Source: Pseudomonadota bacterium (GTDB lineage: Bacteria > Chloroflexota > UBA5177). From it: a stretch of DNA of 64,000 nucleotides. The notes beneath the pieces are model-generated. The model ran no database searches. It was not told where the DNA came from and saw only the letters and a list, made by a program, of their open reading frames with translations. Where the stretch lies: contig JAJPIP010000068.1 of NCBI GenBank assembly GCA_021324655.1, positions 1-64,000 on the forward strand. Reading direction: 5' to 3'. Made by a program: the position numbers and the translations under genes. Of this stretch, positions 37,878 through 47,715 are shown in pieces (positions within the stretch are counted from its first letter, which is position 1; each line of letters begins with the position of its first letter).

Positions 37878-38558
37878 CTACTGCCCCTGCCAGTTGGTAA
37901 ATGGCTTGGGCGGGATGACCGGCTGCCCAATCTCGATAGTGATCACGGCATGGGCGACGAGGGGAATCGAGCGGTAATCGCCGCGCCAGCGCTTGCCGTT
38001 GACGAAGGCGGTGACCTGGCCACGTGACGCGGCCTTTCCGAGCGCCATGAGGTAGGCGTCGCCCGGCGGTGAGGTCCACTGCGCCGTCGCTTTCCAGATG
38101 TCGAAGAAGTTGCCCAGGTGGAAAGTCTTGGCCACCGGACTTTCCACGTGGATGATGCCGGGATCGTTCAGGTGGACGTGGATCCAGTAGTAGCAGGGCG
38201 CCTGGCTCTCGCCGCCCGGCATGCCGATCTCTGCCGGCAGTGGCACCTGATTGCCGTGGTCGTAGAGGGTGATGTGCTGGTGGATGTGGTAGTTCTGATA
38301 CTCCATCGTGCCGCAGCCCACGCCGTCGATCGGCTTGAAACCGGTGGAGGGGGTGGCGGTGGGAGCGGTGGCCGTCGGTTTGCCCGCCCCGCTCACTCCC
38401 ATATAGCCCAGAATGGCGATCACGAGGACGATCACGACGGCGCCCGCGATGATGGTCCAGCGGTCGAACCCGCCTCTCGCCTGTTGCTGGCGATGCTGCC
38501 GTTGCTCTTGTCGCTGCTGTTGCTGGCGCTGCTTTCTGCGCTCTCTCTGGCGTCCCAT
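37878..38558 (-). CDS. TM-anchored extracytoplasmic protein of unknown function with Q/R-rich N-terminus
   Basis: MGRQRERRKQRQQQQRQEQRQHRQQQ, one TM, then YHIHQHITLYDHGNQVPLPAEIGMPGG...CYYWIHVHLNDPGIIHVESPVAKTFHLGNFFDIW. Confidence 0.65.
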   Translation of the reverse strand: MGRQRERRKQRQQQQRQEQRQHRQQQARGGFDRWTIIAGAVVIVLVIAILGYMGVSGAGKPTATAPTATPSTGFKPIDGVGCGTMEYQNYHIHQHITLYDHGNQVPLPAEIGMPGGESQAPCYYWIHVHLNDPGIIHVESPVAKTFHLGNFFDIWKATAQWTSPPGDAYLMALGKAASRGQVTAFVNGKRWRGDYRSIPLVAHAVITIEIGQPVIPPKPFTNWQGQ

Positions 38559-38652
38559 GTGACTTCTTCAGTATCGCAGACGGCTGTATCTTGACTGGCT
38601 AAACCGGTCAAGGATGTCACACAATGGGCGGCATATTTTTGGGGAAGGGTTC

Positions 38653-39297
38653 ATGTCTCGTCTCATTCCGCTCATCACGCTTGTCGCCGGCATCCTGATC
38701 GGCGCGCCTCTTGCTCAGGCCTCTTCCGCTCTACTCAGTTACAGCCTGCAATGGGCCCCGGACGGCTCGCTCCTTATTCGGGCGGCCGGCCTGCAACACA
38801 ACCTGCAGGTTGGTAGCCGCTACACCGTGCAGTACCGATCGTCCATTTTGACGATTTCGCTGGCGCGGGCGCCGCAGCCGGTGCCCAACACCGTGACCAC
38901 GGCGCTCCTCGCTGCCGTCAATAAGGATCGAGCAGCGCATCACGCCGCGCCTCTCACTCTCAGTGCGCAGCAGTCGGCGTGCAGCGCGCGGCACTCCTCG
39001 CATATGGCGCAGGAGGGATATATCTCGCACGATCAGTTTCCGGGAGATGTCTGCGTTCCCTACCATCTCATGGCCGAAAACGTCGGCGTGGCGAGCGGCG
39101 ATCCGGCGGCTGCGGTACTGTGGCTGCAAAAGGACATGATGGCCGAGGGGCCGTGTCCTCATCACGGCTGCCCCCGAGGAGAGTTCGAGCAGCACGGGCA
39201 CTACCTCAACTTGATCAATCCCGCCTACAAGCAGATCGGCATCGGCGTCGTGGAATCCGGCGGCGAGACCTGGCTGACGGAGGATTTTGTCGGGTAG
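38653..39297 (+). CDS. secreted CAP (SCP/PR1) domain protein
   Basis: LLAAVNKDRAAHHAAPLTLSAQQSACSARHSSHMAQEGYISHD ... NVGVASGDPAAAV ... HGHYLNLINPAYKQIGIGV. Confidence 0.87.
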   Translation: MSRLIPLITLVAGILIGAPLAQASSALLSYSLQWAPDGSLLIRAAGLQHNLQVGSRYTVQYRSSILTISLARAPQPVPNTVTTALLAAVNKDRAAHHAAPLTLSAQQSACSARHSSHMAQEGYISHDQFPGDVCVPYHLMAENVGVASGDPAAAVLWLQKDMMAEGPCPHHGCPRGEFEQHGHYLNLINPAYKQIGIGVVESGGETWLTEDFVG

Positions 39298-39365
39298 CAG
39301 AGAGCCTTCCAGAGGGGGTACGATTACTGAGATGAGTTGTCAACCCCGATAGTATGGAGGGCCAG

Positions 39366-40088
39366 ATGCCGGCACTCACACGCGATGATGCCTTTCAGAC
39401 CGACCGAGTGACCGTCGCGCAGCGCATCGTAGAGGAGTGCCGGCAGGAGCTCGGTTCCAGGCTTCTGGCGGCTGCCTGCTACGGCTCCGTCGCCCATCAC
39501 GCCGCCGGCCCGCACTCCGACGTGGAGATCGTCCTCGTCACCGACGACACTGTGCCGTATCGGGACGAGTATTTCTTTCAGGATGGAATCCTGGTCGAAT
39601 GTACGACGCTGTCCGCCATGCGGATGCTGGAGGCGGCGTCGCGTATCCCGCCGGATTGGGGCATCAAGTATGATCAGTACCGCCATCATCTGGCGCTGTA
39701 CGACAGCGTGGCCTTCTTCCCGCGGCTCCACGCCGTGGCCGATGCTCGCCCCAATGTGCCGTTTTCGACCGCTCTGCAGGAGAGCTGGTTTACCGCCTAC
39801 GAGATGCGCGGCAAAGTCCTCAACGCCGTGGCGGCCGGCGATACCTCAACCGCTCTCTCCGCCGGCTGGTCCTTCGCCTTCTGGGCTGCGATGCGCATCG
39901 CCCTCCACGAGCGCGTCCCGTACGAGAGCACTCGCACGCTCTGGAAGGAGGTCGCGGCCCGCGGCTACGGGATGCGGGATCTGATCGAGGCGCTCACGGC
40001 CGGGAAAGTTGCCGATGTGCCGAGGACTGTCGAGGCCGTGTGGCACGCCATGGACCGCTGGGATATGCCGCCGTCATATAGCCCGTGA
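39366..40088 (+). CDS. nucleotidyltransferase-domain protein, kanamycin-nucleotidyltransferase-like
   Basis: LLAAACYGSVAHHAAGPHSDVEIVLVTDD (GS...D.E motif), helical C-terminal half. Confidence 0.72.
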   Translation: MPALTRDDAFQTDRVTVAQRIVEECRQELGSRLLAAACYGSVAHHAAGPHSDVEIVLVTDDTVPYRDEYFFQDGILVECTTLSAMRMLEAASRIPPDWGIKYDQYRHHLALYDSVAFFPRLHAVADARPNVPFSTALQESWFTAYEMRGKVLNAVAAGDTSTALSAGWSFAFWAAMRIALHERVPYESTRTLWKEVAARGYGMRDLIEALTAGKVADVPRTVEAVWHAMDRWDMPPSYSP

Positions 40089-43070
40089 GGTGTTTTCACC
40101 GGCGAGAGCCGCCAGCCGCTCCCTGACCCGGGCTACCATCACCAGATTCTGCTTGCGGGCATACCGATCCATCGCGTCCTCGAACGTGGCAATCGCCTCC
40201 GCGGAACGGCCTGCCTGCACCAGCACCTCGGCCAGATCCCATAGTGCATCACCCTGCCAGACGACGGCATCGGTCTGTTCGGCGATGGCAACTGCTTCGC
40301 GCGCCAACCGCTCGGCCGCGTCGAACTCGCCGCGGTGACCCAGCACCAGTGCCATCACCTGCCGCCACAGGACCTGCGTCAGCACGTCGTCCTCCGCACC
40401 CAGCTCCCGCCCCCGCTGCGCCAGCGTCTCAGCCTCGTCGTACCGGCCCAGGAGACATAGTTCGCGTCCGAGTTCCGGGTAATACGTGGAGAGGACGGCC
40501 AGTTCGCCACGTTGTTCGAGGGCATCACAATAACGTTGTAGTTGCTCGCGGGCCGCCTCGTGGTCGCCCTCCAGGTGCATCACCTTGGCCACGATTCCCA
40601 TCGGTCCGATCTCGCCGGACAATTCCTCGAGTCGGTCACTGGAGGTTTGCACGACCGCCCGCGTCCCTTCAAAGTTGCCGAGCAGAGCCTGCAGATAGGC
40701 AACCGCTGCCAGCGGTCCGGGGTGCGGATCGTCGGCCAGCAGGGGTTTCAGCGTACGTAAGCAGTCCTCGGCCGGGCGGGGGCCCCACATCAAAGCGACG
40801 GGAAGGTAGAAGAGTCCCCGGCGGCCCAACTGCTGCCCGTATCGGATCATCTGCTCGCAGGCTTGAGCGTACTCTTCGTACAGCCCCTTGTTGTTGGCGA
40901 CATCACGGAGCACGTTCCAGAGCTGGAAGAGGCCCTCGTGGTCGTTTACTGCCTCCAGGACAGGGATCGCATCCCGGAGCGTTGCCTCCAGTGCAGCCGT
41001 TGATTCCCCGCTTCCCGCCAGGATTCTCGCCCTGGCGGCCGCCGCGCCTGCCACCATCTCTCCGTGCACGTCCCCTGCCTCCCGCGCGCGAGCGGCGATT
41101 GCCGCCAGGCCGGCGGCCCGCTGTTCCATGGGGAGACCTTGACTCTGCAGCAATTCCATCTCCAGATAGGTGGTCGGCCGCAGGGGGCGCAACAGGGTGA
41201 GGGCACGCCGCAGCAAGCCCGCGGCCGTCCGGTAGTCTCCTCGCCTCCACCTCTGGCTGAGAGCAGCCCGTGCCAGCTGCTCTCCCGCCTGCCGGGCGAG
41301 ATTGGCATCCGGTTGCCCCAGCTCGTGCCGATAGTAGGCCGCTTGCTCCAGGTGATAGCCCACTATTTCGTCGAGCTCCGGGAGGTCGGTCCCGTGCTCC
41401 TCGAGCCAGCCGGCAAACTTCTCGTGGAGCTCCGCCCGCAGCGCTTTCGGTAGGGCCTCGTACGCGGCATCGCGGATCAGCAGATGCCGGAAGCGGTACG
41501 CCTCGTCTCCCGGGAACTGCGTCCGCTCCGGCCGCACCAGTTCCTTCCGCACCAACCCGATCAGCTTGCCCCGTACATCATCGCTTCCGGTCGCCAGCGC
41601 CTGGAGCGCGTTGCGGTGGAAAATACGACCCTCTACCGCTCCACACTCCAGCACACTCCGTTCGTCCGGCGCCAGTTGATCCAACCGCGCCGCCAGCAAC
41701 GCCTGAATCGTCGGCGGGATGCTGATCTCCTCACCGCCCGATTCCCGGATGAGGGCCACCATCTCTTCCACAAAGAGCGGGTTCCCCTCCGCCGCCAGCC
41801 GAATGCGGTCGCGCATGACGTCGGAGACGTTTCCGAGTGACTCGACCAGCCGCGTCGTCTCCTCGGCATCCAGCGGCTCCAGCAACACGGTCGTGGCGTT
41901 CCATTTCCCGCCGCCCCAGGCCGGTCTCTTTTCCAGCAACTCGGGACGCGCCATGCAGAGCAGAAGGATGGCTGCGTCACGAGAGAGATCGGCGATGTGC
42001 TCGACAAGATCGAGGAAGGTCTCTTCGCCCCAGTGGATGTCGTCGAAGACGACGATGAGAGGAGCCCGCTCGGCGTGCTCTTCCAGCACTTTCCGCACGG
42101 CCCACGCAATCTCCTCCGGCGAGGTGGCGATCCCCCGCTCCCCGAGGAGGGACTGAATGATGGCGGCAGCGTAGGAATCGGTAGGGAGAGCATCCAGTTG
42201 CTGCAGGATGTCGACCACCGGGAAGTAGGTGATGCCGTCGCCGTAGGAGAGACAGCGCCCGACCACCACCCGTCCCTGGCTGCTCCCCGCCAGGAACTCA
42301 CGCGCCAACCGGGACTTCCCAACTCCGGCACTGCCGAGAATGGTGAAGAGCTGGCAGGAGCGATCCTCGACCGCCTGAGCAAAGGAGTCCTGCAAGCGGC
42401 GCAGCTCCCGTTCCCGGCCGATCATCGGTGCCGGTGCGTGCGGCCGGTCCACCGTCTCGTTGAGGCGCAGTAGCCGGAAGGCCGGCACGTGTCCGCTCTT
42501 GCCTTTCAGTTCCAGCGGCGAGATCGCCTCGACCTGCACGGCATCTCTTACCAGCCGCCGGGTTTCCTCTCCGATCAGGATCTCTCCTGCTTCCGCTGCC
42601 TGCTCCAGTCGGGCCGCCACATTGACCGCATCCCCGGTGGCCAACCTCTCCTCGGTTCCCGTGACCACCTCTCCGCTGTTGATTCCAATACGACAGCGGA
42701 TCCCCAACTCAGGCAGGGCCGCTTGCATTTCAATCGCTGCCCGACACGCTCTCCATGCATCATCCTCGTGGAGGACCGGTACCCCGAAGACCGCCATCAC
42801 CGCATCCCCGATGAACTTCTCGACCGTCCCCCCGTGCGATTCGATGATCTCCTTCATCCGGTGGAAGTACCGGGCCAGCAGAGCACGCAGGGCTTCGGGA
42901 TCGATCGATTCTCCGAGAGCGGTCGAGCCGCTGACGTCGCAGAAGAGAATGCTGACGCGCTTGCGCTGCTCATGGAGCGGAGCCGGTGGGGCCGTGCTCG
43001 CGCCGCAGTACGGGCAGAAGGCGAAGTCCTCGCCGATCTGCCGGCTACAGGATGGACATGTCGTGGCCAT
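40074..43070 (-). CDS. adenylate/guanylate cyclase domain - AAA ATPase - TPR regulatory protein
   Basis: N-term zinc ribbon CPSCSRQIGEDFAFCPYCGAS, cyclase VSILFCDVSGSTALGE...FIGDAVMAVFG, P-loop GSAGVGKSRLAREF, helical repeats. Confidence 0.93.
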   Translation of the reverse strand: MATTCPSCSRQIGEDFAFCPYCGASTAPPAPLHEQRKRVSILFCDVSGSTALGESIDPEALRALLARYFHRMKEIIESHGGTVEKFIGDAVMAVFGVPVLHEDDAWRACRAAIEMQAALPELGIRCRIGINSGEVVTGTEERLATGDAVNVAARLEQAAEAGEILIGEETRRLVRDAVQVEAISPLELKGKSGHVPAFRLLRLNETVDRPHAPAPMIGRERELRRLQDSFAQAVEDRSCQLFTILGSAGVGKSRLAREFLAGSSQGRVVVGRCLSYGDGITYFPVVDILQQLDALPTDSYAAAIIQSLLGERGIATSPEEIAWAVRKVLEEHAERAPLIVVFDDIHWGEETFLDLVEHIADLSRDAAILLLCMARPELLEKRPAWGGGKWNATTVLLEPLDAEETTRLVESLGNVSDVMRDRIRLAAEGNPLFVEEMVALIRESGGEEISIPPTIQALLAARLDQLAPDERSVLECGAVEGRIFHRNALQALATGSDDVRGKLIGLVRKELVRPERTQFPGDEAYRFRHLLIRDAAYEALPKALRAELHEKFAGWLEEHGTDLPELDEIVGYHLEQAAYYRHELGQPDANLARQAGEQLARAALSQRWRRGDYRTAAGLLRRALTLLRPLRPTTYLEMELLQSQGLPMEQRAAGLAAIAARAREAGDVHGEMVAGAAAARARILAGSGESTAALEATLRDAIPVLEAVNDHEGLFQLWNVLRDVANNKGLYEEYAQACEQMIRYGQQLGRRGLFYLPVALMWGPRPAEDCLRTLKPLLADDPHPGPLAAVAYLQALLGNFEGTRAVVQTSSDRLEELSGEIGPMGIVAKVMHLEGDHEAAREQLQRYCDALEQRGELAVLSTYYPELGRELCLLGRYDEAETLAQRGRELGAEDDVLTQVLWRQVMALVLGHRGEFDAAERLAREAVAIAEQTDAVVWQGDALWDLAEVLVQAGRSAEAIATFEDAMDRYARKQNLVMVARVRERLAALAGENTSRAI

Positions 43071-43122
43071 AGGCTGTCTGTGCCTGCACTCTATGCCGTT
43101 GACCGCATCATGTCAATCGCGG

Positions 43123-43347
43123 CTAGGCTTCACCACTCGTTCGATACGCAATCCAGACCCCGAGCAGAAAGCTGGAGGCCACGTAGGGGAAGATACCGTA
43201 CAGCGTGTCGCTGGCGGAGTGGGAGTGGCGGTCAACCGCCAGGAAGACGTTGACCCAGAAGGCAATCAAGAGCACCGTCAGTGTCATGCCCTGCCAGGAT
43301 ACGGGGAGGTACAGCCACCCCCAGGGCCGGAACCAACGCTTATTCAT
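43123..43347 (-). CDS. small membrane protein, hypothetical
   Basis: MNKRWFRPWGWLYLPVSWQGMTLTVLLIAFWVNVFLAVDRHSHSASDTLYGIFPYVASSFLLGVWIAYRT. Confidence 0.55.
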   Translation of the reverse strand: MNKRWFRPWGWLYLPVSWQGMTLTVLLIAFWVNVFLAVDRHSHSASDTLYGIFPYVASSFLLGVWIAYRTSGEA

Positions 43348-43589
43348 ACCGCAGCCTCCGCGTGCCGGCCTCACCGAGATCGCTCGTCACTATATAGGGA
43401 CGAACCGGCGGAAAGGTTTCACCGCGCCCGGGCATTAGAGGAATAGCTGCGACACGGGGACGGTAAAGTTTGGCAGCACAGGCTCGGCCCAGGGGGCAAC
43501 CGTCTCCATCGCATGGACTCCTGCTGGCTGGTTGGTCACGTCGACGGACCCACTGTAGCACCGGCGACGAGGCGGCCGGGCACGGTCAG

Positions 43590-44258
43590 CTACCGCTTCT
43601 CGGTCGCCGGATCCTGCCCGTAGGCGCAGAAGGAGCGGATGGGGCAGGATAGGCAGCGGGGAATGCCGGGCGTGCAGATGAGGCGCCCGTGCTGGAGGAA
43701 GAGGCGGTTGACGCCGAGCCAGAGATCTTTGGGGATGATGGTGGTGAGCGCCTTTTCGGTCTGTTCCGGCGTCCTGGTGTGGACCCAACCCAGTCGATTG
43801 GTGATGCGGTGCATGTGGATGTCGACGCAGAGCGCCGGAATCTCGAAGGCGTAGACGAGGACACAGTTGGCGGTCTTGCGCCCGACACCGGGCAGAGTGA
43901 GCAGGGCATCGATGTCGGCCGGCACCGTGCCGCCGTATCTCTCCACCAGGATGCGCGCCATCTCGATCAGCCGCGGCGCCTTGGTCTCGCGGTACTGGCT
44001 GCCCTCCAGGAGACCGTAGAGTTCCGTCTCATTTGCTTGAGCCAGTGCCGCCGCGTCGGGATAGCGCGCGAAGACACGGTTCGAGACGTCGGTCGTCTGC
44101 TCCTCGCGCGTGCGCTGCGAGATGACGGTCGCCACCAGCACCTTGTAGGGATCGCCGAGCTCCACCGAGCCACGTCCGTGATAGGTGTCGCCCAGGATCT
44201 GGATGACGGCGCGAACCTGGCCGGGTGGTGCGGTGACGGGAGGGGGTTGAATTGCCAT
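43590..44258 (-). CDS. nth: endonuclease III
   Basis: LLTLPGVGRKTANCVLVYAF HhH, catalytic VDIHMHRITNRLGW, C-term FeS motif CTPGIPRCLSCPIRSFC. Confidence 0.92.
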   Translation of the reverse strand: MAIQPPPVTAPPGQVRAVIQILGDTYHGRGSVELGDPYKVLVATVISQRTREEQTTDVSNRVFARYPDAAALAQANETELYGLLEGSQYRETKAPRLIEMARILVERYGGTVPADIDALLTLPGVGRKTANCVLVYAFEIPALCVDIHMHRITNRLGWVHTRTPEQTEKALTTIIPKDLWLGVNRLFLQHGRLICTPGIPRCLSCPIRSFCAYGQDPATEKR

Positions 44259-44399
44259 GGTGCCCTCGGTGCACAGACGGTGCCAGCAGCGAGAGGAACC
44301 GCCTGCTCACCCGAGTGTAACCTGCCTCGGCGGCACTCAGGTTATGGCAAGTTTCCTGCACTGCAGGAGGCAGCTGAGTGCGCCAGGAGGTGTAGGGGC

Positions 44400-44615
44400 A
44401 TGAAGTGGTGGCTGGTGAAAAAGTCGTTCAAGTGGTTCTTCACGATGCCGGGATGGCTACGGGGCGCCGTGGTCGTGTTGTTCGGACTGGTCTTGATTCT
44501 CCTGCCGGTTCTCGGGTTGGTGGTTGGTCTGTTGGTTTTGGTGCTGGGCCTTGTCTCCCTGATCGTGGCACCGTTCAAGAAGATCGGCGGGTCGAAACAC
44601 GTGCCCTGGGCGTAG
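44400..44615 (+). CDS. small membrane protein, hypothetical
   Basis: MKWWLVKKSFKWFFTMPGWLRGAVVVLFGLVLILLPVLGLVVGLLVLVLGLVSLIVAPFKK. Confidence 0.5.
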   Translation: MKWWLVKKSFKWFFTMPGWLRGAVVVLFGLVLILLPVLGLVVGLLVLVLGLVSLIVAPFKKIGGSKHVPWA

Positions 44616-44697
44616 CGTCGCCCTTTCTGCCGAGGAACGGTCAGGACGTCGATCGTCAATTCCTCCTCTCGTTTGGTCGTCTGCGGTGTGGTGGGGC

Positions 44698-45888
44698 TCA
44701 GAGGCGCTGCTCCAGGAGGGCCCGCTCGGCCGGATTCGCCGTCAACTGTAGTGCGGCGGCATCGGCGTGTCGAGCCTCGGTGAGGCGGCCCAGCTCCCGC
44801 AGCAGCTCGGCGCGAGTCGCATGGTACAGGTGATAGCGGCCCAGCGCCTCGCGCAGGGTGTCGACGTCGCGGAGCGCCGCCTCCGGCCCGCTGACGTAGC
44901 GGAGCGCGATGGCGCGGTTCAAGCGCACGACCGGGGACGGGTCGTGCGCAAGCAGGGTCTGGTAGAGCAGGAAGATCTGTAGCCAGTCGGTGCGTTCCCA
45001 GGATGGTGACTCCGCGTGGCAGGCAATGATGGCGGCCTGCAGCTGGTACGGTCCAGGACGCCGCAACCGAGAGGCGGTGACGACAAGATCGGCCGCCGCG
45101 GCGATGGCGGGGCGGTCCCACTGCGAGCGGTCCTGATCGCGCAGCAGCACCAGCCGTCCCTCGGCGTCAAAGCGCGACCGGGCGCGGGCCCGATGGAGAC
45201 GGATGAGCGCCGACAACCCCATGACTTCCGGCTCGGTCGGCATCAGTCTCAGCAGCAGGGCGGCGAGCCATTCCGCTTCTTCCGCCAGATCTCTCCGTTC
45301 CGGCTGCTCGCCGGCGCTCGTCAGGTATCCCTCGTTGAACATGAGGTAGAGAACGGCCAGCACCTCGCCCAGCCGCTCGTTCAGCTCGCCGGCATCCGGG
45401 ATGCGATAGGGAATGGCCGCCGCGCGGATCTTCCGCCGGGCGCGCACCAGGCGCTGGGCGATTGTCGCCTCCGAGGTGAGGAATGCAGCGGCAATCTCGT
45501 CGGGAGTGAACCCGCAGACGGTGCGAAGGGTGAGTGCGACCTGCGCCTCCCGTGAGAGTGCCGGATGGCAGCACGTAAAGATGAGCCGGAGACGGTCGTC
45601 CGATGCGGAGCGCTCCGGCTGATCGAGTTGCGCCAGTTTCTCGTGATACCGGACGTCGCGGCGCAACTTGTCGATCGCCCGGCGCCTGGCAACCGTGAGG
45701 AGCCAGGCGCCGGGCTGATCGGGGATTCCCTCGCGCGGCCAGCGCTCCAGGGCGACGACCAGGGCATCCTGCACGATGTCTTCGGCGACATCGAAGTCGC
45801 CCAGGATGCGCACCAGCAGCGCCGTCAGGCGGGCGGCTTCTTCGCGGAAGACCGCCGCCAGCGCGGCGTTGGCCGTCACCGTGTCCAT
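44698..45888 (-). CDS. RNA polymerase sigma factor (ECF, long SigJ/DUF6596-like type)
   Basis: ILGDFDVAEDIVQDALVVALERWPREGIPDQPGAWLLTVARRRAIDKLRR, LTLRTVCGFTPDEIAAAFL. Confidence 0.9.
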   Translation of the reverse strand: MDTVTANAALAAVFREEAARLTALLVRILGDFDVAEDIVQDALVVALERWPREGIPDQPGAWLLTVARRRAIDKLRRDVRYHEKLAQLDQPERSASDDRLRLIFTCCHPALSREAQVALTLRTVCGFTPDEIAAAFLTSEATIAQRLVRARRKIRAAAIPYRIPDAGELNERLGEVLAVLYLMFNEGYLTSAGEQPERRDLAEEAEWLAALLLRLMPTEPEVMGLSALIRLHRARARSRFDAEGRLVLLRDQDRSQWDRPAIAAAADLVVTASRLRRPGPYQLQAAIIACHAESPSWERTDWLQIFLLYQTLLAHDPSPVVRLNRAIALRYVSGPEAALRDVDTLREALGRYHLYHATRAELLRELGRLTEARHADAAALQLTANPAERALLEQRL

Positions 45889-46236
45889 TTACCGGGCGAC
45901 GACCGGTCTGATCTCGACGATGCCTCCACCGGGCCAGGTCCTGGCCATGCGGAGCGCCTCATCCAGGTCACCGACCTCGATCTCGGCGTACCCGCCGATG
46001 ACCTCGTTGCCCTCGATGAACGGACCGTCCGTCACCATGCTGCCGCCGTTTCCATCCAGACGAACCGTGGTGGCGGTGCCCGGCGACTGTAGCTGGTAGC
46101 CGCCCGTGATCTTGGAGCCGTTCTCACGGAACCACTGCTCGACTCTCGTGTAGGCTTGCTGCCGCACATCGTCCGGCATGGTGTCCCACGCCTGCTGCGC
46201 TTCCCTGGTGCCGCCGAATAGTAAGACATACTTCAT
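45889..46236 (-). CDS. YCII-related (DGPF) domain protein
   Basis: MKYVLLFGG...VTDGPFIEGNEVIGGYAEIEVGDLDEALRMARTWPGGGIVEIRPV; paired with the sigma gene. Confidence 0.9.
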   Translation of the reverse strand: MKYVLLFGGTREAQQAWDTMPDDVRQQAYTRVEQWFRENGSKITGGYQLQSPGTATTVRLDGNGGSMVTDGPFIEGNEVIGGYAEIEVGDLDEALRMARTWPGGGIVEIRPVVAR

Positions 46237-46579
46237 GTCTTCACCTCCTACTCTTAATGACGATTGAGGGATACGGAAGAACGACACCGCCCGAACATCA
46301 TTCCGTCTGGTCACGATTTTCTCCTTCCACTCGGCCGGACCTGACGCACGGATGAATGACCCGCCGTCAGAGCGGCGGCGTGGCCGGCCGGCTTTTGTCC
46401 TGGTGGCGGCCGGCATCCTCGCCGTTCCGGCTCTCGCTCAGACCATCAGTGTCGGGCGTTTCCAGACGTGAAACCTCGTTTCGTAATAGATCTGTAAGGT
46501 GCGCCACGAGCCTGTAATGTCCCTCGGGCAGGATGGAGGCTGACCGACAAGCTTACATACGTGATCGGGAGGACATTCA

Positions 46580-46990
46580 ATGCATCGACTGCTCACCGCG
46601 TTCGCCGTCCTGACGCTCGCCGCTATGGTGCCACTGATGGCTCAAGCGGCCCGGATGGGGCATGCGACCCTGCACTCCCCTCTCCACAGCATGGGGTTCC
46701 CCAAAGCCATGGCCTCGGCCACCCTTGAGTACAGCAAGCACGACACGGTCATTACCTTCCATGCCAGTCATCTCCCCGCGCCGTCGGTTCTGCACGAAAA
46801 GGTCTACATTCTGTGGGCAACCGACGGCGGCATGAAGGACAAGGTGGGTGTGGTCACTCTCAAAAACGGCACGGGCTCGCTGATGGGCTCGGTCATGATG
46901 ACCAAGATCATCGATCTGGTGGTCACCGCCGGCCGGTCGGCGAGTGCCGTATCCGGTAAGACGGTCCTGTCCGGCATGGTCGGACGGTAA
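46580..46990 (+). CDS. small secreted protein, unknown function
   Basis: Signal peptide MHRLLTAFAVLTLAAMVPLMAQAA; anti-sigma-K-like YILWATDG. Confidence 0.55.
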   Translation: MHRLLTAFAVLTLAAMVPLMAQAARMGHATLHSPLHSMGFPKAMASATLEYSKHDTVITFHASHLPAPSVLHEKVYILWATDGGMKDKVGVVTLKNGTGSLMGSVMMTKIIDLVVTAGRSASAVSGKTVLSGMVGR

Positions 46991-47000
46991 GGATCGTCGC

Positions 47001-47032
47001 AGGGAGGCCCGGTTCTGCCCCCGGGCCTCCCT
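47001..47032 (+). terminator. hairpin terminator
   Basis: agggaggcccgg-ttctgccc-ccgggcctccct, 12-bp perfect stem. Confidence 0.55.
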
Positions 47033-47049
47033 CTTGATGGACGCTGACG

Positions 47050-47715
47050 ATGAGTGATCACCCCGCACCTTTTCCCTCGCACCGCATCGGCCGGGCTGCC
47101 TTCCTCGGTCTGGCGGCCCTCACCACGGGAGCACTGCTCGCCGGGCGGAAGCTGCCCTCCGCCGGCTCTCTGCTGGGAGGCGGCAGCAACGTCGACGGCT
47201 TCACGATCTACACGATCGCCAACATCCCTGAGGTCGATCCGGCCTCCTTCCAGTTGCACGTCGGTGGCCTGGTCGACGAGCCGCGGACGTACTCCTACCA
47301 TGATCTGCTTGCCATGCCGGCCGTGCACGAGACGCGCTATTTTCAGTGCGTGACAGGCTGGTCGGTTCCTCATCCTCGGTGGACCGGGGTCCGGCTCTGG
47401 GATCTGGTGGCTGCCTCCCGCCCCATCTCAGACGCCCGGGCCCTCCACGTCCGCTGTCTCGATCAGGCCTACACCGAGAGCCTGACCCTGGACCAGGCGC
47501 GGCAGGCGGACGTCCTGCTGGCCTATGGACTGAACGGCCACCCCCTCTCCCGCGATCAGGGCTTCCCGCTGCGGCTGGTCGTCCCTGGGATGTACGGCTA
47601 CAAGTTCGCAAAATGGGTCAATCACGTCGAGGTGGTCGACCGCGTTATGCCCGGCTACTGGGAGCAAAACGGCTACGATGTCAACGCCTACATTGGCCAC
47701 AGTAACGGCGTCTGA
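47050..47715 (+). CDS. molybdopterin-dependent oxidoreductase (sulfite-oxidase fold)
   Basis: FQLHVGGLVDEPRTYSYHDLLAMPAVHETRYFQCVTGWSVPHPRWTGVRLWDLV, PLRLVVPGMYGYKFAKWV. Confidence 0.88.
   Translation: MSDHPAPFPSHRIGRAAFLGLAALTTGALLAGRKLPSAGSLLGGGSNVDGFTIYTIANIPEVDPASFQLHVGGLVDEPRTYSYHDLLAMPAVHETRYFQCVTGWSVPHPRWTGVRLWDLVAASRPISDARALHVRCLDQAYTESLTLDQARQADVLLAYGLNGHPLSRDQGFPLRLVVPGMYGYKFAKWVNHVEVVDRVMPGYWEQNGYDVNAYIGHSNGV

Noticed and set aside
40244-41200. 318-aa + strand ORF
   Set aside because: Antisense to the cyclase-AAA-TPR gene; Pro/Arg-rich.
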